This document shows positions 28,850 through 39,995 of a stretch of DNA of 64,000 bases, piece by piece. Origin of the DNA: Luteimonas gilva (GTDB taxonomy: Bacteria > Pseudomonadota > Gammaproteobacteria > Xanthomonadales > Xanthomonadaceae); contig NZ_SZUA01000002.1 of NCBI RefSeq assembly GCF_005239095.1, positions 558,001 to 622,000 on the forward strand. Reading direction: 5' to 3'. Under the pieces are notes generated by a model, which did not search any database, had not been told where the DNA came from, and worked only from the letters and a program-made list of their open reading frames with translations. The number at the start of each line of letters is the position of its first letter. Position 1 is the first letter of the stretch. Position numbers and translations under genes: made by a program.

Positions 28850-29713
28850 ATGGCAGGCGGCAGAGAAATCAAAACCAAGATCAAGAGCGTGCAGAACACC
28901 CGCAAGGTGACCCGCGCGCTGGAAATGGTCTCGGCCTCCAAGATCCGCAAGGCGCAGGAGCGGATGAAGGCTTCGCGCCCGTACGCGCGCGCGATGAAGC
29001 AAGTCATCGGCCACCTGGCGCAGGCGAACTCCGAGTTCCAGCATCCTTACCTGGTCGAGCGCAAGGAGATCAAGCGCGTCGGCTACATCATCGTCTCCTC
29101 CGACCGCGGCTTGGCCGGCGGCCTCAACAACAACCTGTTCCGCCGCCTGCTGGGCGAGATCCGCAAGTGGAACGATCAGGGCGTCGAGGTCGACGTGGTC
29201 ACCATCGGCCAGAAGGCCTCGGTGTTCTTCCGCCGGATCAAGGTCAACATGCTCGCCACCGTCACCCACCTCGGCGATCGGCCGCACGTGGAGCAGCTGG
29301 TCGGCGTGATCAAGGTGATGCTGGACGCGTACAGCAGCGGCAAGGTCGACAAGGTCTTCCTGAGCTACAACGACTTCGTCAACACCATGACCCAGCGCGC
29401 CGCGTTCGATCAGCTGCTGCCGCTGCCCGCCGCGGACACGCAGATCGCGCACCACGACTGGGACTACATCTACGAGCCGGACGCGCAGACCGTGCTGGAG
29501 CACGTGCTGACCCGCTACGTCGAGTCGCTGGTGTACCAGGCCGTGATGGAGAACGTGGCTTCCGAGCACGCCGCGCGCATGGTCGCGATGAAGGCCGCTT
29601 CGGACAACGCGACCAAGCTGATCGGTACGCTGAATCTGGTTTACAACAAGGCGCGCCAGGCCGCGATCACCCAGGAAATCTCGGAGATCGTCGGCGGCGC
29701 CGCTGCGGTTTGA
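28850..29713 (+). CDS. atpG: F1Fo ATP synthase subunit gamma
   Basis: 287 residues. Central rotor shaft of F1. N-terminal helix [40 protein letters not shown] near residue 75, and the C-terminal helix [20 protein letters not shown] with [17 protein letters not shown]. In most bacteria atpD follows directly; here a lipoprotein gene intervenes. Confidence 0.96.
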   Translation: MAGGREIKTKIKSVQNTRKVTRALEMVSASKIRKAQERMKASRPYARAMKQVIGHLAQANSEFQHPYLVERKEIKRVGYIIVSSDRGLAGGLNNNLFRRLLGEIRKWNDQGVEVDVVTIGQKASVFFRRIKVNMLATVTHLGDRPHVEQLVGVIKVMLDAYSSGKVDKVFLSYNDFVNTMTQRAAFDQLLPLPAADTQIAHHDWDYIYEPDAQTVLEHVLTRYVESLVYQAVMENVASEHAARMVAMKAASDNATKLIGTLNLVYNKARQAAITQEISEIVGGAAAV

Positions 29714-29827
29714 TGTCTGCTGGAGCCGTCGCCGCGCACGACGGGTCCGTGGGTCGAAGTAGGAAGCTTCACTGCGCACGCCAACGCACCACGAACCTCC
29801 CGACAGCCAGATAAAGGAAAAACGGTA

Positions 29828-30199
29828 ATGATGAACAAGCTCGTGATCGCCCTCGCCCTGTGCGCCGCCCTGGCCGCGTGCAAGAAGGAAGAAGCCCCGG
29901 CCGCCGACGCCGCCGCCGCTCCGGCCGCCGACGCCGCTGCCGCTCCGGCCGACGCCGCTGCCGTCGCCGCCGCTCCGGCCGCTTCGGGCCTGCCGCAGGA
30001 ATGCGAGGACTATCTGAACCGCGCCAAGGCCTGCTTCGCCAAGTCCGGCGGCAACGCCGCGGCCGCTGCGTTCCAGCAGGGCATCGACCAGTCCAAGGCG
30101 CAGTGGGAAGCGATGGCCGACAAGAGCGGCCTGGCTCCCGCCTGCAAGCAGGCCAACGACCAGTTCGCCCAGGTCGTCGCCGCGCTGAAGTGCGAGTAA
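29828..30199 (+). CDS. Small lipoprotein (DUF5339-like) inside the atp operon
   Basis: 123 residues. A type II signal peptide (KLVIALALCAALAAC, lipobox LAAC with the lipidated Cys at about residue 18) is followed by a Lys/Glu patch, a low-complexity Ala/Pro/Asp linker of about 35 residues and a compact helical domain with four Cys in CxxY..CF..C..C arrangement (QECEDYLNRAKACF, APACKQANDQF, LKCE), suggesting two disulfides. DUF5339-type domain by its pattern. AAAGGAAAAACGGTA stands before the ATG. It has no known link to ATP synthase; a terminator-like hairpin lies right after it. Confidence 0.8.
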   Translation: MMNKLVIALALCAALAACKKEEAPAADAAAAPAADAAAAPADAAAVAAAPAASGLPQECEDYLNRAKACFAKSGGNAAAAAFQQGIDQSKAQWEAMADKSGLAPACKQANDQFAQVVAALKCE

Positions 30200-30211
30200 G
30201 GGATGCAACCG

Positions 30212-30244
30212 CCGCCGCCCGCTTCGCCGCGGGCGGCGGATTTT
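30212..30244 (+). terminator. Terminator-like hairpin between the lipoprotein gene and atpD
   Basis: An 11-bp all-GC stem, CCGCCGCCCGC / GCGGGCGGCGG with a six-base loop, followed by ATTTT, twelve bases after the lipoprotein stop. The U-run is short (four), so termination may be partial. Confidence 0.6.
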
Positions 30245-30251
30245 CCCGGAT

Positions 30252-30282
30252 GTTCGGGAAAGCCGCAGAGGTTTTCCCGAAC
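30252..30282. other. Second hairpin before atpD
   Basis: A perfect 10-bp inverted repeat, GTTCGGGAAA / TTTCCCGAAC with an 11-base loop, directly after the terminator-like hairpin. The remaining 90 bases to atpD show no convincing -10/-35 pair. Confidence 0.5.
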
Positions 30283-30360
30283 ACCCGAACGCAACACGAT
30301 CGTCCTTGATCAAGAGCCCGGCATCCACGGCCGGACTTTCCAAATTCAGACTGAACTTAA

Positions 30361-31806
<1,446 letters not shown>

Positions 31807-31818
31807 TGCATTGAAATT

Positions 31819-31911
31819 CCCTCTCCCGCTTGCGGGAGAGGGTTAGGGTGAGGGTTCGGCTTTCATCGCGCCCCCGCCCTCACCCCGCCCTCTCCCGCAA
31901 GCGGGAGAAGG
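31819..31911. repeat. Double hairpin repeat, CCCTCTCCCGC family, between atpD and atpC
   Basis: CCCTCTCCCGCTTGCGGGAG with its AGGG end, GGTTAGGGTGAGGG, then CCCTCACC and a second CCCTCTCCCGCAAGCGGGAG: two hairpins that also pair with each other. A shorter CCCTCTCCCGC copy lies near 34565. This is a widespread bacterial repeat type. Confidence 0.85.
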
Positions 31912-31929
31912 AGAGAAGGAAGAAGGTTT

Positions 31930-32355
31930 ATGGCAAGCACCATCCGTTGCGACATCGTCAGCGCCGAGCAGGAAATCTTCCACGGCGAAGCCGAAATGGT
32001 CGTCGTCACCGGCGAAATGGGCGAGCTCGGCATCGCGCCGCGGCACGCGCCGCTGATCACCCGGCTGAAGCCGGGCAAGGTCGTGGTGACGCAACCGGGC
32101 GGCGAAACGCTGGATTTCGCCATCTCCGGCGGCATCCTCGAGGTGCAGCCGCAGGTCGTCACCATTCTGGCCGACACCGCGGTGCGCGCGCAGGACATCG
32201 ACGAAGCTTCGGTCCGCGCCGCGAAGGAAGAAGCCGAGCGCATCCTCGCCAACCGCGGCGAGGCGATGGAAGTGGCCGAAGCGCAGGCCAAGCTGGCCGA
32301 AGTCACCGCGCAGCTGCAGGCGCTCGAGCGTCTGCGCAAGAACCTCAAGCACTGA
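31930..32355 (+). CDS. atpC: F1Fo ATP synthase subunit epsilon
   Basis: 141 residues. Rotor subunit that regulates ATP hydrolysis. N-terminal beta-sandwich ([39 protein letters not shown]) and a C-terminal helical hairpin ([20 protein letters not shown]). Last gene of the operon, followed by a terminator. Confidence 0.95.
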   Translation: MASTIRCDIVSAEQEIFHGEAEMVVVTGEMGELGIAPRHAPLITRLKPGKVVVTQPGGETLDFAISGGILEVQPQVVTILADTAVRAQDIDEASVRAAKEEAERILANRGEAMEVAEAQAKLAEVTAQLQALERLRKNLKH

Positions 32356-32376
32356 TCCGGTCTTCATTCGGATACG

Positions 32377-32405
32377 AAAACGCCGGCCCGATGCCGGCGT
32401 TTTTC
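32377..32405 (+). terminator. Rho-independent terminator of the atp operon
   Basis: AACGCCGGC / GCCGGCGTT-type stem with a CCGAT loop followed by TTTTTCTTTTT, 22 bases after the atpC stop. Confidence 0.88.
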
Positions 32406-32416
32406 TTTTTGGCTTT

Positions 32417-32502
32417 TTGTAGGAGCGGCTTTAGCCGCGAGCTCTTTCCTGCATGTCGCTGCGATCCGAAGGTAAAGCTCGCGGCTAAAGCCGCTCCTAC
32501 AA
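32417..32502. repeat. Palindromic repeat, GTAGGAGCGGCTTTAGCCGC copy
   Basis: Arms TTGTAGGAGCGGCTTTAGCC and GGCTAAAGCCGCTCCTACAA with AGCTC at their inner ends. Same family as 19301 and 34441, with TTTA in place of TTCA in both arms, a compensatory change that keeps pairing. Confidence 0.85.
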
Positions 32503-32512
32503 GGGCGAGGCG

Positions 32513-32896
32513 TCAGCGCTTGTAGACCCAATGCCGCGACAGCAGGAATCCGATCACGCCCAGCGCCAATTCCACGCCGGGCTTGGCCAGCCACGCCCAT
32601 TTCAAGCCCAGATAATCGTCGATGGCGCCCATCGACCAAGTGCTGACCGCGGTGGTGCACAGCCACATCATCACGAAACGCTGCAGTTGAGTGCGGCCGA
32701 CCGCGGTGTCGTCGCCGGCGAAGGTGAGCTTGCCGTTGAGCCAATAGCCGAGCAGCGCGCCGCTGATGCGGCCGGCGATGTTGGCCGGCTCCACCCGCAT
32801 CCCGAAATGGCTCAGCGCGACCATCACGCCCCAGTCCACCAGCCACTGGATGCCGCCGATCAGCAAATAGTGCCGCCCCTGCCGGCCCAAACTCAT
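32513..32896 (-). CDS. GtrA-like membrane protein
   Basis: 127 residues with four hydrophobic helices, matching the GtrA family: HYLLIGGIQWLVDWGVMVAL, NIAGRISGALLGYWLNGKLTF and the terminal FLLSRHWVYKR. GtrA-type proteins are proposed flippases or accessory proteins in moving lipid-linked sugars across the inner membrane. Start chosen at MSLGRQGRHYLL, as longer in-frame sequence runs antisense through glmU. Confidence 0.8.
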   Translation of the reverse strand: MSLGRQGRHYLLIGGIQWLVDWGVMVALSHFGMRVEPANIAGRISGALLGYWLNGKLTFAGDDTAVGRTQLQRFVMMWLCTTAVSTWSMGAIDDYLGLKWAWLAKPGVELALGVIGFLLSRHWVYKR

Positions 32897-33022
32897 CGGC
32901 GGCGGCCCTCGGCCGCGTGGCGGGAGGAAGGAATCGGCGGTGTCGGATGGGAATCTCGCATCGCTGCGCATGCTAGCAGCGCCGGCCGTTAGAATCCCGC
33001 CATCGCCCGCAACGGAACCGCC

Positions 33023-34390
33023 ATGGCCGCGCCCCTGCACGTCGTCATCCTCGCCGCCGGCGAGGGCAAGCGCATGAAATCCAAACTGCCCAAGGTGCTG
33101 CAGAAGCTGGCGGGCAAGCCCATGCTGGCGCACGTCGTCGACGCCGCGCGCGCGCTGCAGCCCGCCGGCATCCACATCGTGTACGGGCACGGCGGCGAAC
33201 AGGTGCGCGCCGCGTTCGGGGCCGAGGACGGTTTGGCCTGGGAGGAACAGGCGCAACAGCTGGGAACGGGCCATGCGGTGCAACAGGCCATGCCCGGCGT
33301 GCCGGACGGCGCGCAAGTGCTGGTGCTGTACGGCGACGTGCCGCTGATCCGCCCCGATACCTTGCGCCGGCTGTTGGATCTGCCGGGCCGCTTGGCCGTG
33401 CTCGTCGCCGAGCTGCAGGATCCGACCGGCTACGGCCGCATCGTCCGCGATCCGGAAGGGCGCGTCGCGGCCATCGTCGAGCACAAGGACGCCGACGACG
33501 AGCAGCGCCGCATCCGCATCGTCAACACCGGCATCCTCGCTGCCGAAGCCACCGCCTTGAAAGGCTGGCTGGCGGCGCTGTCCAACGACAACGCGCAGGG
33601 CGAGTACTACCTCACCGACGTTTTCGCCCAGGCCGCGGCGGAGTACACGCCGGCGGAGATGGCCGTCGTCGCCGATCCGGTGGAGACCGAAGGCGCCAAC
33701 GATCCCTGGCAACTCGCTCAGCTCGAGCGCGCCTACCAGTTGCGCGCCGTGCGCGCGCTGTGCGTGCGGGGCGCGCGTTTCGCCGATGTCCACCGGGTGG
33801 ACGTGCGCGGAGAAGTGAGCGTCGGCAGCGACGTGGAGGTGGACGTCGACGTCGTGTTCGAAGGCAAAGTGGAACTCGGCGACGGCGTGCGCATCGGACC
33901 GTTCTGCCGGCTCAAGGACGTGCGCCTGGCCGCCGGCACCGAAGTGCGCGCGCATTGCGATCTGGACGGCGCGGTGGCCGAAGGCGCCGTGATCATCGGC
34001 CCGTATTCGCGCCTGCGCCCGGGCACGGTGCTGGCGGACGGCGCGCATATCGGCAATTTCGTCGAAACCAAGAACGCGAAGGTGGGCGTCGGGAGCAAAG
34101 CGAACCACCTCGCGTATCTCGGCGACGCGGCGATCGGCGCGGGCGTCAACGTCGGCGCGGGCGTGATCACCTGCAATTACGATGGCGTCAACAAATCCAC
34201 GACGACGATCGGCGATGGCGCGTTCATCGGTTCGAATTCGGCGCTGGTGGCGCCTGTTTCGATCGGCAAGGACGCGACGATCGGGGCGGGGTCGGTGATT
34301 ACGAAGGATGCGCCGGACGGGCAGCTCACAGTCGCGCGCGGCAAGCAGGTCAGCGTTTCGGGTTGGCAGCGCCCGAAGAAGAAAACCTGA
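33023..34390 (+). CDS. glmU: Bifunctional GlmU: UDP-GlcNAc pyrophosphorylase / GlcN-1-P acetyltransferase
   Basis: 455 residues. Makes UDP-N-acetylglucosamine for peptidoglycan and lipopolysaccharide. N-terminal uridyltransferase domain with [18 protein letters not shown] near residue 9 and LYGDVPLI near 105; C-terminal left-handed beta-helix with [31 protein letters not shown] and [20 protein letters not shown]. Often linked to the atp operon in gammaproteobacteria, as here with glmS further on. Confidence 0.97.
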   Translation: MAAPLHVVILAAGEGKRMKSKLPKVLQKLAGKPMLAHVVDAARALQPAGIHIVYGHGGEQVRAAFGAEDGLAWEEQAQQLGTGHAVQQAMPGVPDGAQVLVLYGDVPLIRPDTLRRLLDLPGRLAVLVAELQDPTGYGRIVRDPEGRVAAIVEHKDADDEQRRIRIVNTGILAAEATALKGWLAALSNDNAQGEYYLTDVFAQAAAEYTPAEMAVVADPVETEGANDPWQLAQLERAYQLRAVRALCVRGARFADVHRVDVRGEVSVGSDVEVDVDVVFEGKVELGDGVRIGPFCRLKDVRLAAGTEVRAHCDLDGAVAEGAVIIGPYSRLRPGTVLADGAHIGNFVETKNAKVGVGSKANHLAYLGDAAIGAGVNVGAGVITCNYDGVNKSTTTIGDGAFIGSNSALVAPVSIGKDATIGAGSVITKDAPDGQLTVARGKQVSVSGWQRPKKKT

Positions 34391-34440
34391 GCGCCTCGAG
34401 TTCGTAGAACGCGGCTTGCTCCGCTGCCGCTGTTCTTGAC

Positions 34441-34525
34441 TGTGGGAGCGGCTTCAGCCGCGAGCTCCTCGCATCAGGATGCCGTGATCTGCAAGAAAGA
34501 GCTCGCCGCTGAAGCCGCTCCCACA
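34441..34525. repeat. Palindromic repeat, GTGGGAGCGGCTTCAGCCGC copy
   Basis: Arms TGTGGGAGCGGCTTCAGCCG and CGCTGAAGCCGCTCCCACA. To its left is a lone half-arm (GTAGAACGCGGCTTGCTCCG) of the family seen at 23117, and to its right a CCCTCTCCCGCAAGGGGAGA hairpin near 34565, so three repeat families are stacked in the 232-base gap after glmU. Confidence 0.85.
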
Positions 34526-34622
34526 AAAAAGCGAAGAGCCGCGCCCTATCCCTACGCTTCGCGCCGCCTATCCCTCTCCCGCAAGGGGAGAAGGGCAAAG
34601 CAGACGCTACGCTCGGAAAGCG

Positions 34623-35933
34623 CTAGTCGGGCAACACCATGCTCACGCACAACCCGCCGCCTTCGCGGTTGAGCAAGGCGATGCGGCCGCCGTGCGCTTC
34701 GGCGATTTCGCGCGCCAGCGCCAGCCCCAAGCCGGTGCCGTTGCGCTTGGTCGAATAGAACGGCAGCAGCGCGTTCGCCAGCACCGCTTCGTTCATTCCG
34801 CTGCCGCGGTCGAGCACGTCGATCCGCCAGCCGTCGTGCAGTCGCCGCAGCGCCAGTTTCACTTCCTCCGGCGCGGTGCCGGATTCGTGCGCGTTCTTCA
34901 GCAGGTTCAGCAGCGCTTGTTCCATCTGCGCGCCGTCGAAGCGCGCATGGCCGTCGATGTCCTCGCCGTCCAGCGAGAATTCGACTTGGTTGCGCAACTG
35001 CGCGATGAAGCGCGGCCAATGCATCGGTTCGGTGCGCGGCGAGGGCAGTTTGGCGAAGCGCGCATAGCCGCGGATGAAGCCTTCCAGGTGCCGCGCGCGG
35101 TCTTCGATGGTCGCCAACGCTTCCGGCAAGCGCTCGGTCTGGCCGCGGCGCAGCAGTTCGGCGCCGGAGTGCGCCAAGGAGGCGATAGGCGCCAGCGAAT
35201 TGTTCAATTCGTGGCTGATCACCCGGATCACTTTCTTCCAGGTCTGCACTTCCTGGCGGCGCAGTTCGGTGGTGAGCTGGCGCAGCAGCAGCAATTCGTG
35301 GCGGCGGCCGTTGAGGCGGAAATGGCGCCGCGCCAGGTGATAAAGCTCTTCGTCCTCTTCGGTGCCGACCGCGAACAGGCCGTCGCCGCCGCGGGCGACG
35401 GCCTCTTGCAAGCTGGCCGGCGCATGCGCGAGCAGATCTGCGAAACCGTGCCCTTCCAGCCGACGCCCTTCGCCGAGCAGCTTGCGCGCCGCCAGATTGC
35501 CGAAGACGATGCGTCCGTCCGGTTCCAGCAGCAGCATCGCCACCGGCGTGTTCTGGACCATCGTGTCCAGCAACAGTTCGCGTTGGATCAGGCCCAGGCG
35601 TTGTTCGCGCAACGCGTCGCCGAGTTCGTTGTGCGCGGCGACCAATTCGGCCAACTCGTCCTTGCCGTCCCAGGAGAGCCCGAAGCTGAAATCGCCGTCG
35701 CGATAGCTGGCCACGGTGCTGCCCAGCGAACGGAACAGCGAGTTCATCGGCGCGAAGGCGCGGCGCACGTGATAGGCCAGCAACGGCGCCAGCAATACGA
35801 CGGCGATGCCGCCCGCGGCCCAGGATTGCAGCCATTCGCGCAGCACCATCGCCAGCGCCGCCGCGGCCGCCATGTACGCCAGCGTCAGCGCGGCGAATTT
35901 CAGGCTCAGCGGGATCCGTCGCAGCCAGCGCAT
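34623..35933 (-). CDS. NtrY-like membrane sensor histidine kinase
   Basis: 436 residues. Two N-terminal hydrophobic helices (about 12-30 and 37-52), a HAMP/linker region, a PAS-like domain (LLDTMVQNTPVAMLLLEPDG) and a HisKA dimerisation domain with His241 in RVISHELNNSLAPIASLAH. The ATPase domain has MEQALLNLLKNAHESG (N box), VLDRGSGMNE and GTGLGLALAREIAEAHGG. It follows its presumed partner, the sigma-54 activator, by six bases, at the end of the ABC efflux operon. Confidence 0.9.
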   Translation of the reverse strand: MRWLRRIPLSLKFAALTLAYMAAAAALAMVLREWLQSWAAGGIAVVLLAPLLAYHVRRAFAPMNSLFRSLGSTVASYRDGDFSFGLSWDGKDELAELVAAHNELGDALREQRLGLIQRELLLDTMVQNTPVAMLLLEPDGRIVFGNLAARKLLGEGRRLEGHGFADLLAHAPASLQEAVARGGDGLFAVGTEEDEELYHLARRHFRLNGRRHELLLLRQLTTELRRQEVQTWKKVIRVISHELNNSLAPIASLAHSGAELLRRGQTERLPEALATIEDRARHLEGFIRGYARFAKLPSPRTEPMHWPRFIAQLRNQVEFSLDGEDIDGHARFDGAQMEQALLNLLKNAHESGTAPEEVKLALRRLHDGWRIDVLDRGSGMNEAVLANALLPFYSTKRNGTGLGLALAREIAEAHGGRIALLNREGGGLCVSMVLPD

Positions 35934-35939
35934 TGTTCG

Positions 35940-37277
35940 TCAGTCGCGCTTGATGCCCAGGCGTTCCAGGCGCCGGTACAGCGCCTGACGCGACAAGCCG
36001 AGTTCGGCCGCCGCCTGCGCCAGCACGCCGCCGTTGCGTTCCAAGGCGGCTTCGATCGCGTCGCGGTCCGGCTCTTCGGCGGAAGCGGCGTGGCTAGGCG
36101 CCGCTGCGGGCAGGTCGAAGTCCGCGGCCGTCAGCGTATCGCTTCGCGACAGCAGCGCCGCGCGCTGCACCGCGTTGCGCAGTTCGCGCACGTTGCCCGG
36201 CCACGGGTGGCGCAGCAGCGCGCGCGCGGCGTCGTCGCCGAGGAATTTGCCCTCGGGCAGGAAATGGCGCGCCAGCGGCAGGATGTCGTCCGGGCGTTCG
36301 GACAGCGGCGGCAAGCGCAGTTCGATGGCGTTGAGCCGGTACAGCAAGTCTTCGCGGAAACGGCCGCTGCGGATCAGCGCGGGCAGATCTGCGTTGGTCG
36401 CGCTGATCACCCGCACCTTGACGTGGCGCTCGCGGTTGCCGCCCAAGCGTTCGAAGCGCCCGGTTTCCAATACGCGCAGCAATTTGATCTGGCCGGCCGG
36501 CGTCAGCGTACCGATCTCGTCCAGGAACAAGGTGCCGCCGTCGGCGGCTTCGAATTTGCCTTCGCGCGCCTTGTTCGCGCCGGTGTAGGCGCCGGCTTCG
36601 GCGCCGAACAATTCCGCCTCGATCAATTCGGAAGGCAAGGCGCCGCAGTTCACCGCCACGAACGGTCCGTTGCGCACCGACGAATTGGCATGGAGGATTT
36701 CCGCGTACTTCTCCTTGCCCGAACCATTCGGGCCGGTGATCAGCACCGGCAGTTCGGAACGCGCGACTTGGCAGGCCAGCGACAGCACGCGTTCGCTGGC
36801 CGGGTCGGCGTAGACCAATCCGCGCAGATCGTATTCGCGCATCAACGCGCTGCGCCGGCGGAGTTCGCCGGATTTGCGGCGCGACAGCTCGTTGCGCGCC
36901 TGCGACAGTTCGAGCAGGTTGTTGACCGTGGCCAGCAGCTTGGGATCGTCCCAAGGCTTGGCCAAATAGTCGGCGGCGCCGGCTTTCACCAACTCCACCG
37001 CGTTCTCCAGGTGCGTCCAGGCCGTCAGCAGGATCACCGGCAAGTCGGGGTGGCGCTCGCGGATCGCGCGGAACAATTCCACGCCTTCCTCGCCCGAGGT
37101 GGTGTCGGCGTGGAAGTTCATGTCCTGCACCACCAGGTCGACGGGTTCGCGCTGCAACATGTCCAAGCCCGCGTCCGGCGACTCGGCTCGCAAGGTGTCG
37201 ATGTCGTGCAGCGAAAACAGCAGTTCGAGCGCGGTGGCGACGGAAGGATTGTCGTCGATGACCAGAATCGTCGGCAT
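35940..37277 (-). CDS. Sigma-54-dependent response regulator (NtrC family)
   Basis: 445 residues. Receiver domain with acceptor Asp52 in VVQDMNF, acidic pair IDDN and Lys107 in LAKPWD; AAA+ domain with Walker A GPNGSGKE (182-189), the sigma-54 contact loop GAYTGA (229-234; usual form GAFTGA), and Walker B GGTLFLDEIG; a Fis-type helix-turn-helix at the end (LAQAAAELGLSRQALYRRLE). It should open sigma-54 promoters when phosphorylated; the matching -24/-12 sequence at the head of this operon suggests autoregulation. Confidence 0.93.
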   Translation of the reverse strand: MPTILVIDDNPSVATALELLFSLHDIDTLRAESPDAGLDMLQREPVDLVVQDMNFHADTTSGEEGVELFRAIRERHPDLPVILLTAWTHLENAVELVKAGAADYLAKPWDDPKLLATVNNLLELSQARNELSRRKSGELRRRSALMREYDLRGLVYADPASERVLSLACQVARSELPVLITGPNGSGKEKYAEILHANSSVRNGPFVAVNCGALPSELIEAELFGAEAGAYTGANKAREGKFEAADGGTLFLDEIGTLTPAGQIKLLRVLETGRFERLGGNRERHVKVRVISATNADLPALIRSGRFREDLLYRLNAIELRLPPLSERPDDILPLARHFLPEGKFLGDDAARALLRHPWPGNVRELRNAVQRAALLSRSDTLTAADFDLPAAAPSHAASAEEPDRDAIEAALERNGGVLAQAAAELGLSRQALYRRLERLGIKRD

Positions 37278-37309
37278 ACGGCGTCGTCGGAGGGCGAATA
37301 AGTGAGTCC

Positions 37310-37386
37310 GTCATCCCGGCGCAAGCCGGGATCCAGGACGTGCGAAGCGGTAGCCAGGCCTGGATCCCGGCTTGCGCCGGGATGAC
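37310..37386. repeat. Palindromic repeat, GTCATCCCGGCGCAAGCCGGGA family
   Basis: Perfect arms GTCATCCCGGCGCAAGCCGG and CCGGCTTGCGCCGGGATGAC with CCAGG inside, 20-base spacer. It sits in the 141-base gap between the second permease and the activator gene, within the operon. Confidence 0.85.
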
Positions 37387-37418
37387 AGGAGGGAACGGTC
37401 AGCGCGCGGCCGCCGCCA

Positions 37419-38654
37419 TCATACGCTGCGCGTGGCGATCGCAGGCGGCACCGCCGATGCGCGAAGCGCCGGCCCCAGCACCGAGAACTGGCCCAGCAGC
37501 CATAGCGCGATCGCGCCGACCGGCAGGTAGTACAAGGGCAGCCGCGGCAGCTCGTACTTGCCCATCAGCAGCTGGTTGATGGCGTAGGCCAACAGCATGC
37601 CGATGACGATGCCGAGCGTGGCCAGCAGGAAGTTCTCGATCTGGAAATAGCGCAGGATCTGCGCCTTGGTCGCGCCCAACGCGCGGCGCACGCCGATCTG
37701 GCGGGTGCGCTGCTGCACCCAGAAGCTCGCCAAGCCGACGATGCCTAGCGCGGTGACGACCAGCAGGCCTGCGCACACCGCGACCAGCAGCCAGGCCATC
37801 GCCCTGTCCTGCTGGTAGTACTCGTTGCGCAGCTGCTCGAAGGTCTTGCTGTCTTCCACGTCGATGATGCGGGTCGGGCCGCTCGTTTCCAGCGCCTTCA
37901 TCGCGGCGCGCATCACTTCCTGGCGGCGCGAGGGGTCGTTCACGCGGATCAGGTAAGTGCCGCCGACTTCGTAAGGCACGTTGATCGGGAACATCATCGA
38001 GTACTCGACAGCCTCCGGTCCCCCCTGGTCGTTCGGACGCATCAGATGCTCGACCACGCCGACCACGCGGATCGGGTCGTCGCCCCAGGAATAGAACGCT
38101 TTGCCGACCGCGTTCTCGCCCGGGAACAGCTTATCCGCCATCGACTTGGTGATGATGGCGGACGGGATGGCGATCTTGGCGTTGGGCTCGTCCAGCTTGG
38201 CCCACTCGATGTATTCGTCCGCGGTGAACTGGCGGCCGGCGATCAGCTTCAAACCCATCGTGTCGAGCAGCGACAGAGGGCCGAAATAGGTGGTGGCGTT
38301 GAGGGTGGTTTGCTGCTGGTCCTGCTTCAGGCGCACGCCGCTGTTCCAGGACGAGCCGCCGAAGGTGACTTGGTTGGTCGACGCGGCGTTCTTGACGCCG
38401 GGAATGGCGCGCAGCACCTGCAGGTCGTTGAGCGTGATCGCGGCGGCGTCCTTGTTGTCGGCGATGCCGCTGATGCGCACCGTCACCAATTCGCTCTCGG
38501 CCTGGCCGCTGACCCGGTTCATGCGCTCGATGCGGTTGCTGATCAGGAACAGGGCGTTGCAGATGATCGCCGTGCTCAATGCGATCTCGAGCACGATCAG
38601 CGCTGCGGCGGTCTTGTGCCGGCGCAGGGTGGACAGGATGGGTCGCAGTTCCAT
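37419..38654 (-). CDS. MacB/FtsX-type ABC transporter permease (second)
   Basis: 411 residues. One N-terminal helix (AALIVLEIALSTAIICNALFLI), a large periplasmic MacB-PCD-like domain of about 220 residues, then three helices near 285-305, 335-360 and 375-398. The conserved FtsX-domain stretch QIGVRRALGATKAQILRYF is present. Start chosen at MELRPILSTLRRHKTA with CCGGAGAACGAAC upstream; longer in-frame sequence overlaps the other permease. Pairs with the next gene as a heterodimer, by inference. Confidence 0.88.
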   Translation of the reverse strand: MELRPILSTLRRHKTAAALIVLEIALSTAIICNALFLISNRIERMNRVSGQAESELVTVRISGIADNKDAAAITLNDLQVLRAIPGVKNAASTNQVTFGGSSWNSGVRLKQDQQQTTLNATTYFGPLSLLDTMGLKLIAGRQFTADEYIEWAKLDEPNAKIAIPSAIITKSMADKLFPGENAVGKAFYSWGDDPIRVVGVVEHLMRPNDQGGPEAVEYSMMFPINVPYEVGGTYLIRVNDPSRRQEVMRAAMKALETSGPTRIIDVEDSKTFEQLRNEYYQQDRAMAWLLVAVCAGLLVVTALGIVGLASFWVQQRTRQIGVRRALGATKAQILRYFQIENFLLATLGIVIGMLLAYAINQLLMGKYELPRLPLYYLPVGAIALWLLGQFSVLGPALRASAVPPAIATRSV

Positions 38655-38671
38655 GTTCGTTCTCCGGAAGA

Positions 38672-39985
38672 TTATTGCGACTTCAATTGGATCGCCGGCG
38701 TCACCTGCATCGCGCGCCAGGCCGGCAACAGGCCGGCCAGCAGGCTGGCGAGGATCGCCAGCGCGAAGGTGGCCAGCAGCATCGTCGGGTTCAGGTGCGC
38801 GAGTTCCGCGTAGCTCGCCGGCTGCTGGCGTACCGCCCACAGGCCGAGCAAGGCGAGTCCCAGGCCGAGAATGCCGCCGGCTAAGCCGACGGTGCCGGCT
38901 TCGATCAGGCACTGCACGAAGATCTCGCGACGCGAAGCGCCCAGCGCCCGGCGCACGCCGATCTCGCCGCTGCGGCGCAGGAACTTGGCCAGCAGCAGGC
39001 CGACCGTGTTGAGCAGGCACACCGCCAGGAAACCGAACGCCAGCCAGGTCTGCAGGCGCACGTCGGCGGGCACGACCTTGCGGTAGTCCAGCCATTCCAT
39101 GACGTTGCGCAACCGGGTGTTGGTCGGACGCTCGAAGCGCCCTGAAGCGCGCTGTTCGTCGGAGTAGTTGATCAGGTACTGCTTGTAGGCCGAGACCTTC
39201 TCCGCCGAATCCAGCTCCACCCAATACTGGAGCCAGGCGCAGGGCGCGTTCAGGCCTTGCGAACCCTCGCCGTCCTCGTTTTTGGTGTCGCCCCAGCAGT
39301 TCATGTTGCCGCTGCTGCCGAGCTTGAGCGCGCGCGAAGTGGAGAAAGGCACGAACGCCTGCTCCAGTTCGCCGTAGCGGTCGGAAGTCATGTCGTAGAA
39401 ACGCGGCGTCGGCCTCCACGAATCGAGCACGCCGATGATGCGGAATTCCACCTGGTTCATCCGCAGCGACTTTCCGACGCTGTCGGCTCCGCCGAACAGC
39501 TTCTCGTTGAGCTGTTTGGAGATCACAGCCACGCGGGCGCGGGCTTCGTCGTCCTGCGCGGTCCAAGCGCGGCCGTACTTGAACGGCACCTCGAACATGG
39601 GGAAGAAATCGGCCGAGGCGTAGCGCGAGGTGATCGTGAACGGGGTCAGGCCATGTTTGTCGGGTTCGATCGCGAGGTTGCCGCCGGTCATCACCGCCTG
39701 GCGGTCGCCCTTCTTCTCGCGCAGCATCTTTTCCGCGTCGAAACGCGTCATCTGGTCCTGCGGCTCTTCGCCGGCGACGTAGCCCTGCTTCCCCTCCGGA
39801 TCGATCTGGGGATAGAACAGCTTGGCGCTCTTGGCCGGGATCGGATCGCCGGACAGGATGTAGAACACGGTCAGCGTGGTCATGCTGGCGCCGATGCCCA
39901 GCGCTATCGCCAGCACCATCAGCGCGGTCAGCACCTTGTTGCGCTTGAAGCTGCGCAAGGCGAGATTGAAGTAGTAGCCGAACAT
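38672..39985 (-). CDS. MacB/FtsX-type ABC transporter permease (first)
   Basis: 437 residues with the same architecture as its neighbour: N-terminal helix (KVLTALMVLAIALGIGASM), a periplasmic domain of about 240 residues, and three C-terminal helices. The FtsX signature reads RSGEIGVRRALGASRREIFV. Begins ten bases after the ATPase gene, so the three proteins are made together. Such ABC permeases act mechanically on periplasmic partners rather than carrying substrate through the membrane. Confidence 0.88.
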   Translation of the reverse strand: MFGYYFNLALRSFKRNKVLTALMVLAIALGIGASMTTLTVFYILSGDPIPAKSAKLFYPQIDPEGKQGYVAGEEPQDQMTRFDAEKMLREKKGDRQAVMTGGNLAIEPDKHGLTPFTITSRYASADFFPMFEVPFKYGRAWTAQDDEARARVAVISKQLNEKLFGGADSVGKSLRMNQVEFRIIGVLDSWRPTPRFYDMTSDRYGELEQAFVPFSTSRALKLGSSGNMNCWGDTKNEDGEGSQGLNAPCAWLQYWVELDSAEKVSAYKQYLINYSDEQRASGRFERPTNTRLRNVMEWLDYRKVVPADVRLQTWLAFGFLAVCLLNTVGLLLAKFLRRSGEIGVRRALGASRREIFVQCLIEAGTVGLAGGILGLGLALLGLWAVRQQPASYAELAHLNPTMLLATFALAILASLLAGLLPAWRAMQVTPAIQLKSQ

Positions 39986-39995
39986 GGCGGCGTCC

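Noticed and set aside
32513-34108. A 531-codon leftward frame that reaches across glmU
   Set aside because: Only its last 127 codons match a family (GtrA); the rest is antisense to glmU, so the short start at 32896 was used.
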